From: Apostichopus japonicus
Taxonomy: Eukaryota; Echinodermata; Holothuroidea; Aspidochirotida; Stichopodidae
Direction of reading: 5' to 3'
Length of the DNA stretch: 64,000 bases
Assembly (NCBI RefSeq): GCF_037975245.1
Contig: NC_092575.1
Coordinates: 17,447,810-17,511,809, forward strand
Numbering within the stretch: the stretch's first letter is position 1; each line of letters begins with the position of its first letter. The position numbers and the translations under genes were made by a program. The notes under the pieces were generated by a model that did not search any database, had not been told where the DNA came from, and saw nothing but the letters and a program-made list of their open reading frames with translations. This document shows, piece after piece, positions 1-61,756 of this stretch.

Positions 1-1705
1 CACCAGTCGATTTTAATATATTAGTTTGGTAGCTGTGGTTAGCACTTTCAGTCTCAAAAAAACCACCATTACTATTTTGCATTATTCTTTGTTCTCTAAT
101 CGGGGCGACAATTCATTTCAGATTATGAATGCGTGCACCCTGTCAGCTCTTCGGTTCGGTGTCACTTATTAAGTTTAGTCTTCTATCAAACTTTTCTCAT
201 TTCAATCCCTGGTTCAAATTTCAAAAACAGCTTTTTACTGCTTCTGTAGCAGTATAGCACCAGTCGATTTTAATATATTAGTTTGGTAGCTGTGGTTAGC
301 ACTTTCAGTCTCAAAAAAACCACCATTACTATTTTGCATTATTCTTTGTTCTCTAATCGGGGCGACAATTCATTTCAGATTATGAATGCGTGCACCCTGT
401 CAGCTCTTCGGTTCGGTGTCACTCAAGGGCGGCGGAAACACTTTTAATCTGGGGGGGCACCGACATCAAAGGGCACTTTGCAGAAATTCGATTGGACTGA
501 TGCAGCCTTATATTTAGTACCCTTTATAACTCTTATTGTATTATCTTATTTGCGCCCCTCCCCCCCCCCCCCGCAAGGAAAATATGCATACTAGCACTGC
601 AATGTGCAAATTGGGAAACAAGGAACAATTAGTTTTTTTCTTGAGAAAATTAGGTGAAATCATGCTAGTTGCTAATGTATTAGAGTTTATTTCTCGTTAA
701 TATCTTAACAAATTTTTCCCATTCGAAATAGCTTTAATTTGACCCACAGAAGTTCATTAAAAGTCAGGGGCGTAGCCAGGATTTGCAAAGTTGTATGCAC
801 GACTATCTGAGCGGAGCGCCACCATCGGTTGGCGCGGAGCGTACAAGAAAATTTTTGGCTTTACAAACCCCTCAGATGGCCGGAAACGGCCCTTCTCGAG
901 TGTTCATTCTGGTTCCCTTGCCTCTTGCTAACTTGAGACACCTCAATTTTTATGTAGAAAAAGGGCACATTTTTAACCTGAGGAAAAGTGGGGGGGCACG
1001 TGCCCCCTGTGCCCCCCCGGTTCCGCCGCCCTTGGTGTCACTTATTAAGTTTAGTCTTCTATCAAACTTTTCTCATTTCAATCACTGGTTCAAATTTCAA
1101 AAACAGCTTTTTACTGCTTCTGTAGCAGTATAGCACCAGTCGATTTTAATATATTAGTTTGGTAGCTGTGGTTAGCACTTTCAGTCTCAAAAAAACCACC
1201 ATTACTATTTTGCATTATTCTTTGTTCTCTAATCGGGGCGACAATTCATTTCAGATTATGAATGCGTGCACCCTGTCAGCTCTTCGGTTCGGTGTCACTT
1301 ATTAAGTTTAGTCTTCTATCAAACTTTTCTCATTTCAATCCCTGGTTCAAATTTCAAAAACAGCTTTTTACTGCTTCTGTAGCAGTATAGCACCAGTCGA
1401 TTTTAATATATTAGTTTGGTAGCTGTGGTTAGCACTTTCAGTCTCAAAAAAACCACCATTACTATTTTGCATTATTCTTTGTTCTCTAATCGGGGCGACA
1501 ATTCATTTCAGATTATGAATGCGTGCACCCTGTCAGCTCTTCGGTTCGGTGTCACTTATTAAGTTTAGTCTTCTATCAAACTTTTCTCATTTCAATCCCT
1601 GGTTCAAATTTCAAAAACAGCTTTTTACTGCTTCTGTAGCAGTATAGCACCAGTCGATTTTAATATATTAGTTTGGTAGCTGTGGTTAGCACTTTCAGTC
1701 TCAAA
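1..1705. repeat. 257-bp satellite array, first block
   Basis: Head-to-tail monomers start at 1, 258, 1134, 1391 and 1648 (counting from CACCAGTCGATT). The interval 258-1134 is exactly 257 bp once the MITE and its 8-bp duplication are removed. Copies are nearly identical; the main variant is CCCTGG versus CACTGG. There are about 4.2 monomers. Each contains a short hairpin, ACTGCT-tctgt-AGCAGT. No coding potential is seen. Confidence 0.97.
424..1034. mobile_element. hAT-type MITE in the satellite
   Basis: Perfect 14-bp terminal inverted repeats CAAGGGCGGCGGAA (424-437) and TTCCGCCGCCCTTG (1021-1034) are flanked by identical 8-bp direct repeats GTGTCACT (416-423 and 1035-1042). The satellite monomer resumes exactly at the duplication. 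The 8-bp target duplication is the hallmark of hAT transposition. The 611-bp body has no transposase. Internal G-rich and C-rich tracts near both ends pair with each other, and at 769 there is another common repeat start (CAGGGGCGTAGCCAGG), so it may be composite. Confidence 0.9.
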
Positions 1706-1959
1706 CAAGAGCCCAAGGGCACTGTGGTTCCTTGCTTGGGGTATATGACAATACACATAATATTATCAAGCAAGATTGGGCTGAAATAGTCCAAGTAATT
1801 GTGGTCCTACATGTTCCCATAAAGTAACCAACACTATAGCCAACACTTTTGTGATCACAAAATGTGATCGGATTTTTTATTAAAAGGCATTTTTGAGATC
1901 TAAATATGGCGTCGAAAATGTAAGAAATATAAGAGACCTACAAGCGTGTCAACAGATAT

Positions 1960-4170
1960 GATAACAATGGTGACCTCAGATGACATGACCTTTAAGTTTC
2001 AAAATGTTCCACCACACCATTCACAACTTGTCCCAAAATATCAACCATGTCACACCTTGGCATTGAGATTTAATTGCATTAAATGTCAAAAAATTAACTT
2101 TGAACTTGTATGTAACTTCACACACAAAGGTCACCCGGAGGTCAACCAATTGACATTTTTGATCGGTGAGACCTAAATAGAGCATGACTGTAAAAATTCA
2201 AACATTTTTTCTTTGCCCATTTTCTCCCCCCATAATACTACTTTTTTAACATTAGCTGACCTTTGGTGACCTTGGATCACATAACCGTTAAGTTTGAAAA
2301 TATTCCCCTATACCATTTGCAACTTGTCCAAAAAAATCAACCTTGTCACACCTTGGCACTGGGAGTTATTGCATTAAATGTCTGAAAATTAACTTTCACC
2401 TAAAATAACTTTGCACACGAAGGTCAAATGGGGGTCAACCCATTGACATTTATGATCAGAAGTTACCTTTGACATCTGAAAATAGCATCGAAACTGTAAA
2501 AATCCCCAAAACACGGAAAGGTCACCAGAGGTCAAATTGAGGTCAAGGGTCACCCAGATGCGGGTCGACAATTGGATTACATTGAGGCAACTCCCAACCC
2601 TAACAGACATTTTGTTCTCAAGTTATTGCAAAAATACTAGTTTTTTATCATTAATTGACCTTTGGTGACCTTGTATCACATAACCGTTAAGTTTGAAAAT
2701 ATTCCCCTATACCATTTGCAACTACTCCAAAAATATTAACCTTGTCACACCTTGGAACTGGGAGTTATTGCATTAAATGTCTGAAAATTAACTTTGACCT
2801 CATATAACTTCGCACACGAAGGTCACACGGGTGTCAACCAATTGACATTTATGATCAGAAGTTACCTTTAACATCTGAAAATAGCATCAAAACTGTAAAA
2901 ATCCACAAAACACTAAAAAGGTCACCAAAGGTCAAATTGAGGTCAAGGGTCACCCAGATGCGGGTCGACAATTGGATTACATTGAAGCAACTCCCAACCC
3001 TAACGGACAATTTGTTCTCAAGTTATCGCAAAAATACTAGTTTTTTATCATTAATTGACCTTTGGTGACCTCGGATCACATGACCGTTAAGTTTGAAAAT
3101 ATTCCCCTATACCATTTGCAACTTGTTTCAAAATATCAACCGTGTAACACCTTGGCACTGGGAGTTATTACACTAAATGTCTGAAAATTAACTTTGACCT
3201 CATATAACTTAACATACAAAGGTCACCTTGGGTCAACTTATTGACATTTTTGATTGATGAGACCTAAATTAGAGCATCAAACTATAAAAAATCAAACATT
3301 TTTTTCTTTGCCCATTTTCTACCCCCAAAATACTAGTTTTTTGACATTAATTGACCTTTGGTGACCTCGGATCACATGACCGTTAAGTTTGAAAATATTC
3401 CCCTATACCATTTGCAACTTGTCCAAAAATATCAACCATGTCACACCTTGGAACTGGGAGTTGTTGCATTAAATGTCTGAAAATTAACTTTGACCTCGTA
3501 TAACTTCGCACACGAAGGTCACACGGGTGTCAACCAATTGACATTTTTGATCGGAAGGTACCTTTGATATCCAAATCTAGCATCAAAACCAAACATTTTC
3601 TTTTTTGCTCGTTTCCTCCCAAAATAAGCACATTTTTTCTAATGTGACCTTTGACCTTTTGACCTTGGTTTCAGATGAAGTTTAATCTCCTGATTCCAAA
3701 AAACAAAACGAAAAGTCTGTATAACCATCCTAACTCGGACCGAAAAACTTTGACCCCATATAACTTCGCACATAAAGGTCACACGGGGTCAACCCTTTGA
3801 CTTTTATGATCAGAAGGTACCTTTGACATCTGAAAATAGCATCAAAACTGTAAAAATCCCCAAAAACACGTAAAGGTCACCAGAGGTCAAATTGAGGTCA
3901 AGGGTCACCCAGATGCGGGTCAACAATTGGATAACATTGAAGCAACTCCCAACCCTAACGGACATTTCGTTCTCAAGTTATCGCAAAAAAACTAGTTTTT
4001 TATCATTAATTGACCTTTGGTGACCTCGGATCACATGACCGTTAAGTTTGAAAATGTTCCCCTAACCAGTTAACAACTTTTCCCAAAATATCAATCTTGT
4101 CGCACATTGGCACTGGGAGTTATTGCAGTTTTAATATGTTCGGTTTTTGGACCATAACTGACCTTTGGTG
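1960..4170. repeat. Degenerate tandem repeat inside the composite element
   Basis: The segment CATAACCGTTAAGTTTGAAA or its CATGACC variant recurs near 2279, 2677, 3080, 3373 and 4033, with spacings of about 400, 400, 295 and 660. GGTCACCCAGATGCGGGT recurs near 2546, 2948 and 3903. The spacing suggests units of about 400 bp with internal deletions and duplications. No coding signal. Confidence 0.8.
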
Positions 4171-4295
4171 ACCTTTGTGGGCACCAAAAACAATAGGGCA
4201 CACCTTCTCCATATGGCGGATCTATAGTCCAAGTTTGGCCTCAATCCAACTTTCCCTTATTGAGATAGAGCGTACCCAAGAAAGTGTCACAGATG

Positions 4296-4303
4296 CACAC
4301 ACA

Positions 4304-4352
<49 letters not shown>
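4296..4352. repeat. (CA)n microsatellite
   Basis: About 28 CA units near the right end of the composite element. Related copies of that element (13495-13650) also have CA runs here, so the microsatellite belongs to the element. Confidence 0.95.
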
Positions 4353-4354
<2 letters not shown>

Positions 4355-4395
4355 CAACCTGACTGCATAGGTTCCTTTTGCTAAAGCAAGGAACC

Positions 4396-6323
4396 AAAAA
4401 ACCACCATTACTATTTTGCATTATTCTTTGTTCTCTAATCGGGGCGACAATTCATTTCAGATTATGAATGCGTGCACCCTGTCAGCTCTTCGGTTCGGTG
4501 TCACTTATTAAGTTTAGTCTTCTATCAAACTTTTCTCATTTCAATCCCTGGTTCAAATTTCAAAAACAGCTTTTTACTGCTTCTGTAGCAGTATAGCACC
4601 AGTCGATTTTAATATATTAGTTTGGTAGCTGTGGTTAGCACTTTCAGTCTCAAAAAAACCACCATTACTATTTTGCATTATTCTTTGTTCTCTAATCGGG
4701 GCGACAATTCATTTCAGATTATGAATGCGTGCACCCTGTCAGCTCTTCGGTTCGGTGTCACTTATTAAGTTTAGTCTTCTATCAAACTTTTCTCATTTCA
4801 ATCCCTGGTTCAAATTTCAAAAACAGCTTTTTACTGCTTCTGTAGCAGTATAGCACCAGTCGATTTTAATATATTAGTTTGGTAGCTGTGGTTAGCACTT
4901 TCAGTCTCAAAAAAACCACCATTACTATTTTGCATTATTCTTTGTTCTCTAATCGGGGCGACAATTCATTTCAGATTATGAATGCGTGCACCCTGTCAGC
5001 TCTTCGGTTCGGTGTCACTTATTAAGTTTAGTCTTCTATCAAACTTTTCTCATTTCAATCACTGGTTCAAATTTCAAAAACAGCTTTTTACTGCTTCTGT
5101 AGCAGTATAGCACCAGTCGATTTTAATATATTAGTTTGGTAGCTGTGGTTAGCACTTTCAGTCTCAAAAAAACCACCATTACTATTTTGCATTATTCTTT
5201 GTTCTCTAATCGGGGCGACAATTCATTTCAGATTATGAATGCGTGCACCCTGTCAGCTCTTCGGTTCGGTGTCACTTATTAAGTTTAGTCTTCTATCAAA
5301 CTTTTCTCATTTCAATCCCTGGTTCAAATTTCAAAAACAGCTTTTTACTGCTTCTGTAGCAGTATAGCACCAGTCGATTTTAATATATTAGTTTGGTAGC
5401 TGTGGTTAGCACTTTGAGTCTCAAAAAAACCACCATTACTATTTTGCATTATTCTTTGTTCTCTAATCGGGGCGACAATTCATTTCAGATTATGAATGCG
5501 TGCACCCTGTCAGCTCTTCGGTTCGGTGTCACTTATTAAGTTTAGTCTTCTATCAAACTTTTCTCATTTCAATCACTGGTTCAAATTTCAAAAACAGCTT
5601 TTTACTGCTTCTGTAGCAGTATAGCACCAGTCGATTTTAATATATTAGTTTGGTAGCTGTGGTTAGCACTTTCAGTCTCAAAAAAACCACCATTACTATT
5701 TTGCATTATTCTTTGTTCTCTAATCGGGGCGACAATTCATTTCAGATTATGAATGCGTGCACCCTGTCAGCTCTTCGGTTCGGTGTCACTTATTAAGTTT
5801 AGTCTTCTATCAAACTTTTCTCATTTCAATCACTGGTTCAAATTTCAAAAACAGCTTTTTACTGCTTCTGTAGCAGTATAGCACCAGTCGATTTTAATAT
5901 ATTAGTTTGGTAGCTGTGGTTAGCACTTTCAGTCTCAAAAAAACCACCATTACTATTTTGCATTATTCTTTGTTCTCTAATCGGGGCGACAATTCATTTC
6001 AGATTATGAATGCGTGCACCCTGTCAGCTCTTCGGTTCGGTGTCACTTATTAAGTTTAGTCTTCTATCAAACTTTTCTCATTTCAATCACTGGTTTAAAT
6101 TTCAAAAACAGCTTTTTACTGCTTCTGTAGCAGTATAGCACCAGTCGATTTTAATATATTAGTTTGGTAGCTGTGGTTAGCACTTTCAGTCTCAAAAAAA
6201 CCACCATTACTATTTTGCATTATTCTTTGTTCTCTAATCGGGGCGACAATTCATTTCAGATTATGAATGCGTGCACCTTGTCAGCTCTTCGGTTCGGTGT
6301 CACTTATTAAGTTTAGTCTTCTA
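4396..6323. repeat. 257-bp satellite array, second block
   Basis: Continuation of the same array after the 2.7-kb insertion. Monomer starts at 4597, 4854, 5111, 5368, 5625, 5882 and 6139; about 7.5 copies. The array stops abruptly in CTTCTAT at 6324, where single-copy-looking DNA begins. Confidence 0.97.
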
Positions 6324-7442
6324 TACTGACACTAGATTTTACGAACAGAAAGAAGGTTCCTGTACTAATGGTTCGTGCATCTACTATCTCGAGACATTCG
6401 CATAAATATGAACGACTTTCCCCCTTTGAAGAAAAGGGACTTGATTCATGCGAGATATATAAATTGACATATTTACAACCCATCTAAAGATAGTTTTACA
6501 AGGTTACGATCAGGCCTTCAACATATATGCAGGTACAACGTGTATATATACTGGAGGTTCATTGCTTTTTAGTTCCTTTTAAGTCACAGACTACCTCTTG
6601 TGATAGTGTGAATAACTTTGCAACAGGAGAGCAGCATTTGAAAAGAATTCAAGGTTTGAAATGTTAAACTCTTCTGCTCAGATAGACCCTCACATTGTGG
6701 CTTCCTTCTGGCTCTGATCCAATTACGATTGTGTCCTCCCATTTTTGTCACATCAAGCCTTCCATCCAGATATTAAGCCAAATCTGTCACTGTGTGAGTG
6801 ATTGTCATGGCTAAACATGACATCACAGAACTGCCAAAGTTTTGAATTTTGAAGTGATCTCAGTTTGCCTAGTCATCGTTGCTGTGGCCTTTCAATTCGT
6901 AATACAGAGCTCTAGTCACAGCTCTTCAATACACAGGTTGCGTTGACCTTTCCCTGGTTAATGTGCGTTTGACTCTTTTATAATTTCCCAGTGTATGTAT
7001 TGAGTGGTGTTTTTCTCTTTCTCTTTAATATGTATGTGGACAGTTGTATCCTCCTACCTTCAATACCTAAAATGATTTTAAGAGGTGGTTGTATATTTTT
7101 CCTGGAAGATGCCACCAGAGGGGACGATAAAATATCACGGAACTTTATCCTGTTCCCTACACCTCCCCACCCTCCCCCCCCTCCCTCTTATGTACACACA
7201 AACTACATCAGAATCAAGTATGTTGGTTGGTTGTTGTTGATACAGACTTTTTTGTTGCCCTTAATGTGGCTTTATGCACCATGAAGCTGGATATGCACCT
7301 CCCTACAGTCTTTCCCAGGGGTGGGTGGGGGTCAGAGGTGGGGAGGGCAGTTGCTGATAGCAAACATTTCTGAGATATAAGTTAACGATGATGATTAATT
7401 GGGTTAACTTTGTAGTTTCATAAAACAGTGCAGGGTGGTCAC
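6324..7442. other. Part of USP32 intron 15, nothing recognised
   Basis: No repeat or exon is recognised between the satellite and exon 15. A C-rich tract lies at 7160-7190. I searched the minus strand for the USP Cys box and saw none. Confidence 0.6.
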
Positions 7443-58967
<51,525 letters not shown>

Positions 58968-59170
58968 TGTGAGAAATTAATGGCCTAATATTACACATAA
59001 AGACCAAGTGATATTCGCTAGTGCGAGAGACGACATTTTCTCGTAGGTTATTTTCGTGAATGATGAGTCGAAGTCACTTGACCACGCCCGCTATCGATAC
59101 GAGATGGCGCTATCACACAAAATACATCCAATTCACGACGTTGTCTGTATACTGTCTCTGGCTTTGATAT
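58968..59170 (-). promoter_or_regulatory. Probable USP32 5' UTR and promoter
   Basis: This stretch lies directly upstream of the start codon. It has CpGs, a KLF/Sp-like CCACGCCC box near 59083 and a YY1-like AGATGGCGC near 59102. There is no clear TATA box. The transcription start is not determined; an untranslated first exon further right cannot be excluded. Confidence 0.35.
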
Positions 59171-59690
59171 TTTAGTTTAGTGGGGAAAGGAGCAGCGGAA
59201 CTGTCGTCATCAAGGACGATTAAAACGATTTTATATACACAAACTTCAAATTGCAATTCTTAACATAACCATCTAAAATATTATTCAAACCATTGGCACT
59301 TTTAGAAAGGACAATATCGACTCATTCCCCTCGTTCAATTCATTCAAACCCTCTGGAAAAAGAAGCTTTCTGCCACTTGGAACAATGACACCGTAGTTTT
59401 TCTATCATTTGAAAAGTCACTCATTATAAATGCCAGGCTATCAAATCCGTGGTCATTCTTGTACACCTGAATTAAATTCCCTCGCAACCTTTTTACTTCC
59501 AGGTGGTGAGACTGAGAATTTTTATCGGGCTCATGGTAGAATACACCGATAAAGTTAGTGTGTGAATTAACCTCACTAGCATGGCCTTTGACTCCAAAAA
59601 TTGAAGATGAACGGGAAAAAAAGAATTCCACCGTATGAACAACATACCTAGAAGAGGTTTTACGAACTATCTCGTACAATCTTATCACAA
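59171..59690 (-). pseudogene. Decayed CR1-group LINE 3' fragment
   Basis: The minus strand keeps a stretch reading HHLEVKRLRGNLIQVYKNDH, paralogous to LTTLELRRLRGDLIQVFKIV of the intact ORF2, and onward to VAESFFFQRV before a stop; after it come recognisable NEFN and LSFLK remnants. The 3' end again has TCCTTGATG and CTAAACTAAAA (59171-59181). Frame is disrupted; same family as 51131-55750 or a close relative. Confidence 0.8.
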
Positions 59691-60254
59691 GTTATTTCTT
59701 TAACTATATCCTAATCATACCAAGAACTTAGAATTAATGTAACCACTGGCCCGAAAAATATACCCAAATTTTTTCGCGCGCTTCCATCTTATCCCGCTCC
59801 ACGAGATGCTTCATTCATTGGGCTGTATAATATGATGAAAACTGCTCGACATGTTAAACTGTGTACATATGGGTTCTCTTCAGAAATACTGTCACATGAG
59901 GACTGGCTGCTGTTGTCAGAGTTATGAATAATAATGGGGATTCCAAGACACCGTATTTGCGCCTCGCTAACTCGTCCCTCGCCCTCTCGGCTCCCTCGCC
60001 CTCCACGGCTCCCTCGCCCTCTCGGCTCCCTCGCCCTCTCGGCTCCCTCGCCAATAGCAACATTTCCGACAACTGTGCTAACTGGACTTATATTAACAAT
60101 AGCTCAAAAAAATTTCAACACGGCACGTTTTCTTTTCTTAGCTTCTTCCGAGTTCGACTGCCATGGCAATAGCAACAATTCCGACAACTGTGCGAACTGA
60201 ACTTTCACTTACAATAATGGAATGCTTCTTTCTTGGCTCAACAACTACCTTATC
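59691..60254. other. Upstream intergenic region with short tandem repeats
   Basis: Contains four units of a 17-18-bp repeat, CTCTCGGCTCCCTCGCC (59985-60052), and a diverged duplication (60052-60095 and 60167-60210) sharing CCGACAACTGTG and AATAGCAACA. Otherwise unassigned. Confidence 0.7.
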
Positions 60255-60360
60255 ATCGCTTCTCGGCCTCTTGGTTAAAATCATGTGTAGTGTCATGATG
60301 GTGATACACACCCGACGATGATCACGCATTCAGTCTCGATGCAAGGGGACTGGGGTAGAG
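60255..60360 (+). mobile_element. Repeat with U2-snRNA-like head, copy 1
   Basis: ATCGCTTCTCGGCCTCTTGG continues TTAAAATCATGTGTAGTGTC. Against the U2 snRNA 5' end as I recall it, 29 of 33 bases match over the stretch CTTCTCGG to GTAGT. The following sequence (ATACACACCCGACGATGATC, then TCGATGCAAGGGGACTGGGG) is not U2 but is shared with copy 2. This is a SINE-like structure with an snRNA-derived head. Confidence 0.65.
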
Positions 60361-60467
60361 AGCGGATCAGTCGTTCGGTAGTTTGGTTTTCGTGCCCAGG
60401 TTCTTTCCTGTGTGACTTTTCTTATAAAGTACCTATCATGGCATTTCGGCTGAGATTCTATACAGCA

Positions 60468-60625
60468 ACGCTTCTTGGGCTTCTACCCAAGGTCATATGT
60501 ACCATTATATCCCCTTGTAGGTCAATATATAATACACACCTGACCGATATGATCATAATCACAATCTCTATGCAAGTCGGCTGGGCTTCACCACCACCCT
60601 CCCTGCAAAGGGCATCAAACCTATG
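60468..60625 (+). mobile_element. Repeat with U2-like head, copy 2 (diverged)
   Basis: CGCTTCTTGGGCTTCTACCC and GGTCATATGTACC are a diverged U2-like head. ATACACACCTGACCGATATG, CTCTATGCAAGTCGGCTGGG and CACCACCCTCCCTGCAAAGG form the body. The body aligns to copy 1 and to the tail fragment at 60705-60770. Confidence 0.55.
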
Positions 60626-60704
60626 CCAGTCCTAACTTACTCTAATTTGATTAAATGATATTTAATTGAATTAATATATCACAAATGTTGTATTGGCTCA
60701 TATG

Positions 60705-60770
60705 GTTGACATGCAAGGAGGCTGCCGGCTTCAGCACCACCCTGCAAAAGGCACCAAATGTCTGCTATAT
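60705..60770 (+). mobile_element. Tail fragment of the same repeat family
   Basis: ATGCAAGGAGGCTGCCGGCT and CACCACCCTGCAAAAGGCAC match the body end of copy 2; the head is absent. Confidence 0.55.
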
Positions 60771-60812
60771 CCTATTCAGGCGCGTAGCCAAGGGGGGGGG
60801 GGGCAAAGGGGC
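60771..60812. other. G-tract with a repeat-start fragment
   Basis: CAGGCGCGTAGCCAAGG followed by a run of about 12 G resembles the CAGGGGCGTAGCCAGG start of a common repeat also seen at 769. Borders the LTR. Confidence 0.5.
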
Positions 60813-61623
60813 TGTAACTGCTCTTGGGCTCGGAGCCAGTTTGGTGTAGAGGGCGCTCTACGATCTCTACGGTCACGTCACACAAACACGAAGAATGACA
60901 ATTGCTTAGACGACCATCAGTTTAACTCTTTATTTGGTTCTAACTGTGTCTTACTTTCTTCAAGTTGTACATTCGTTGTTCGGTGACTACATAAGAATCA
61001 AGGAAATAACAAAAAACATGCTTAATTGATAAATCTACACCATAACACGATATCAAACATAATATATGATGACACTGAAATTGGGTTGATGAAGAGAAAC
61101 ACGGTAGGAATATGGGAATAAGTCACAATCGTCTTCTGACCACAATATCTCAACCTGCCGGTTGTGACCATTAGCATGAATGCAAATATAAGACCTTACA
61201 ATAGACTGATTCACAGCGATACACAAATACAGTGCTACGTTATAAGAAACCTATATAAAATACAACAGTGCTCACGTGAATATGACCGCTCTAGGCCTCA
61301 CAAATCGTACATTCTCTTAAGACATCAACTTTCTCGACTTCAACCCTGTAATATAAACATGACAACAATTACATCTTTCCATTAGTACATCTTACGATAC
61401 AACTTGCAGTAAAACACAATAATAACAAACTGAACAAATCTGCGTTGTTTATAACACAATAAAGATTAATTTCAGTGGCTTAACATAAATTTGTTAGGTT
61501 ACGCAGCCAGTGTGAAAACGTGCAGTGCACGACAGTCCGACGAACCTGCTGAGTACTGATATTTTTGGCAGGCCGAATGGGCAAAAATTGGAGCGCACTA
61601 ACAAAGCAGGGAAATACCTAACA
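60813..61623 (-). mobile_element. Probable 3' LTR of the BEL/Pao element
   Basis: On the minus strand it starts TGTTAGGTATTTCC directly after the purine-rich CCGGGGGGAG (61624-61633), as an LTR follows its polypurine tract. It probably ends CAGTTACA, giving TGTTA/TTACA termini. An AATAAA lies near 60928. The 5' LTR is outside the window, so the left limit is a best guess. Confidence 0.55.
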
Positions 61624-61756
61624 CTCCCCCCGGCTGAAATCACAAAAGGGAAAACAAGATTTCAGCATGTCAACAGCGAACAAGTCTGAACAGTGCTAAA
61701 ACGATAAAAGAAATGAAAAAATATATAAACAAACCGTAAATACATGCAGAGTCACT
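61624..61756 (-). promoter_or_regulatory. BEL/Pao polypurine tract and 3' untranslated part
   Basis: CCGGGGGGAG directly precedes the presumed LTR; it would prime plus-strand DNA synthesis. Confidence 0.55.

Larger units (their letters stand above)
1706..4395. mobile_element. 2.7-kb composite repeat inserted in the satellite
   Basis: The satellite is interrupted within its A-tract (CTCAAA/AAAAAACC). The insert carries inverted GGTTCCTTGCTT (1726-1737) and AAGCAAGGAACC (4384-4395), and its right end folds as GGTTCCTT...AAGGAACC (4370-4395). The body is a degenerate tandem array rich in TGACCTTTGGTGACC and its variants, and the right part ends in a CA microsatellite. A fragment of the right part recurs at 13495-13650. 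There is no transposase ORF; the superfamily is not identified. Confidence 0.7.

Noticed and set aside
783-1133. Open frame of 116 codons
   Set aside because: It spans the MITE and the satellite junction, so it is chance.
4370-4395. Helitron 3' end (terminal hairpin)
   Set aside because: The hairpin is present but CTRR at the end and the A/T insertion site are missing.
1-6323. CRISPR-like array
   Set aside because: Repeats are adjacent 257-bp satellite monomers without spacers, in a eukaryotic intron.
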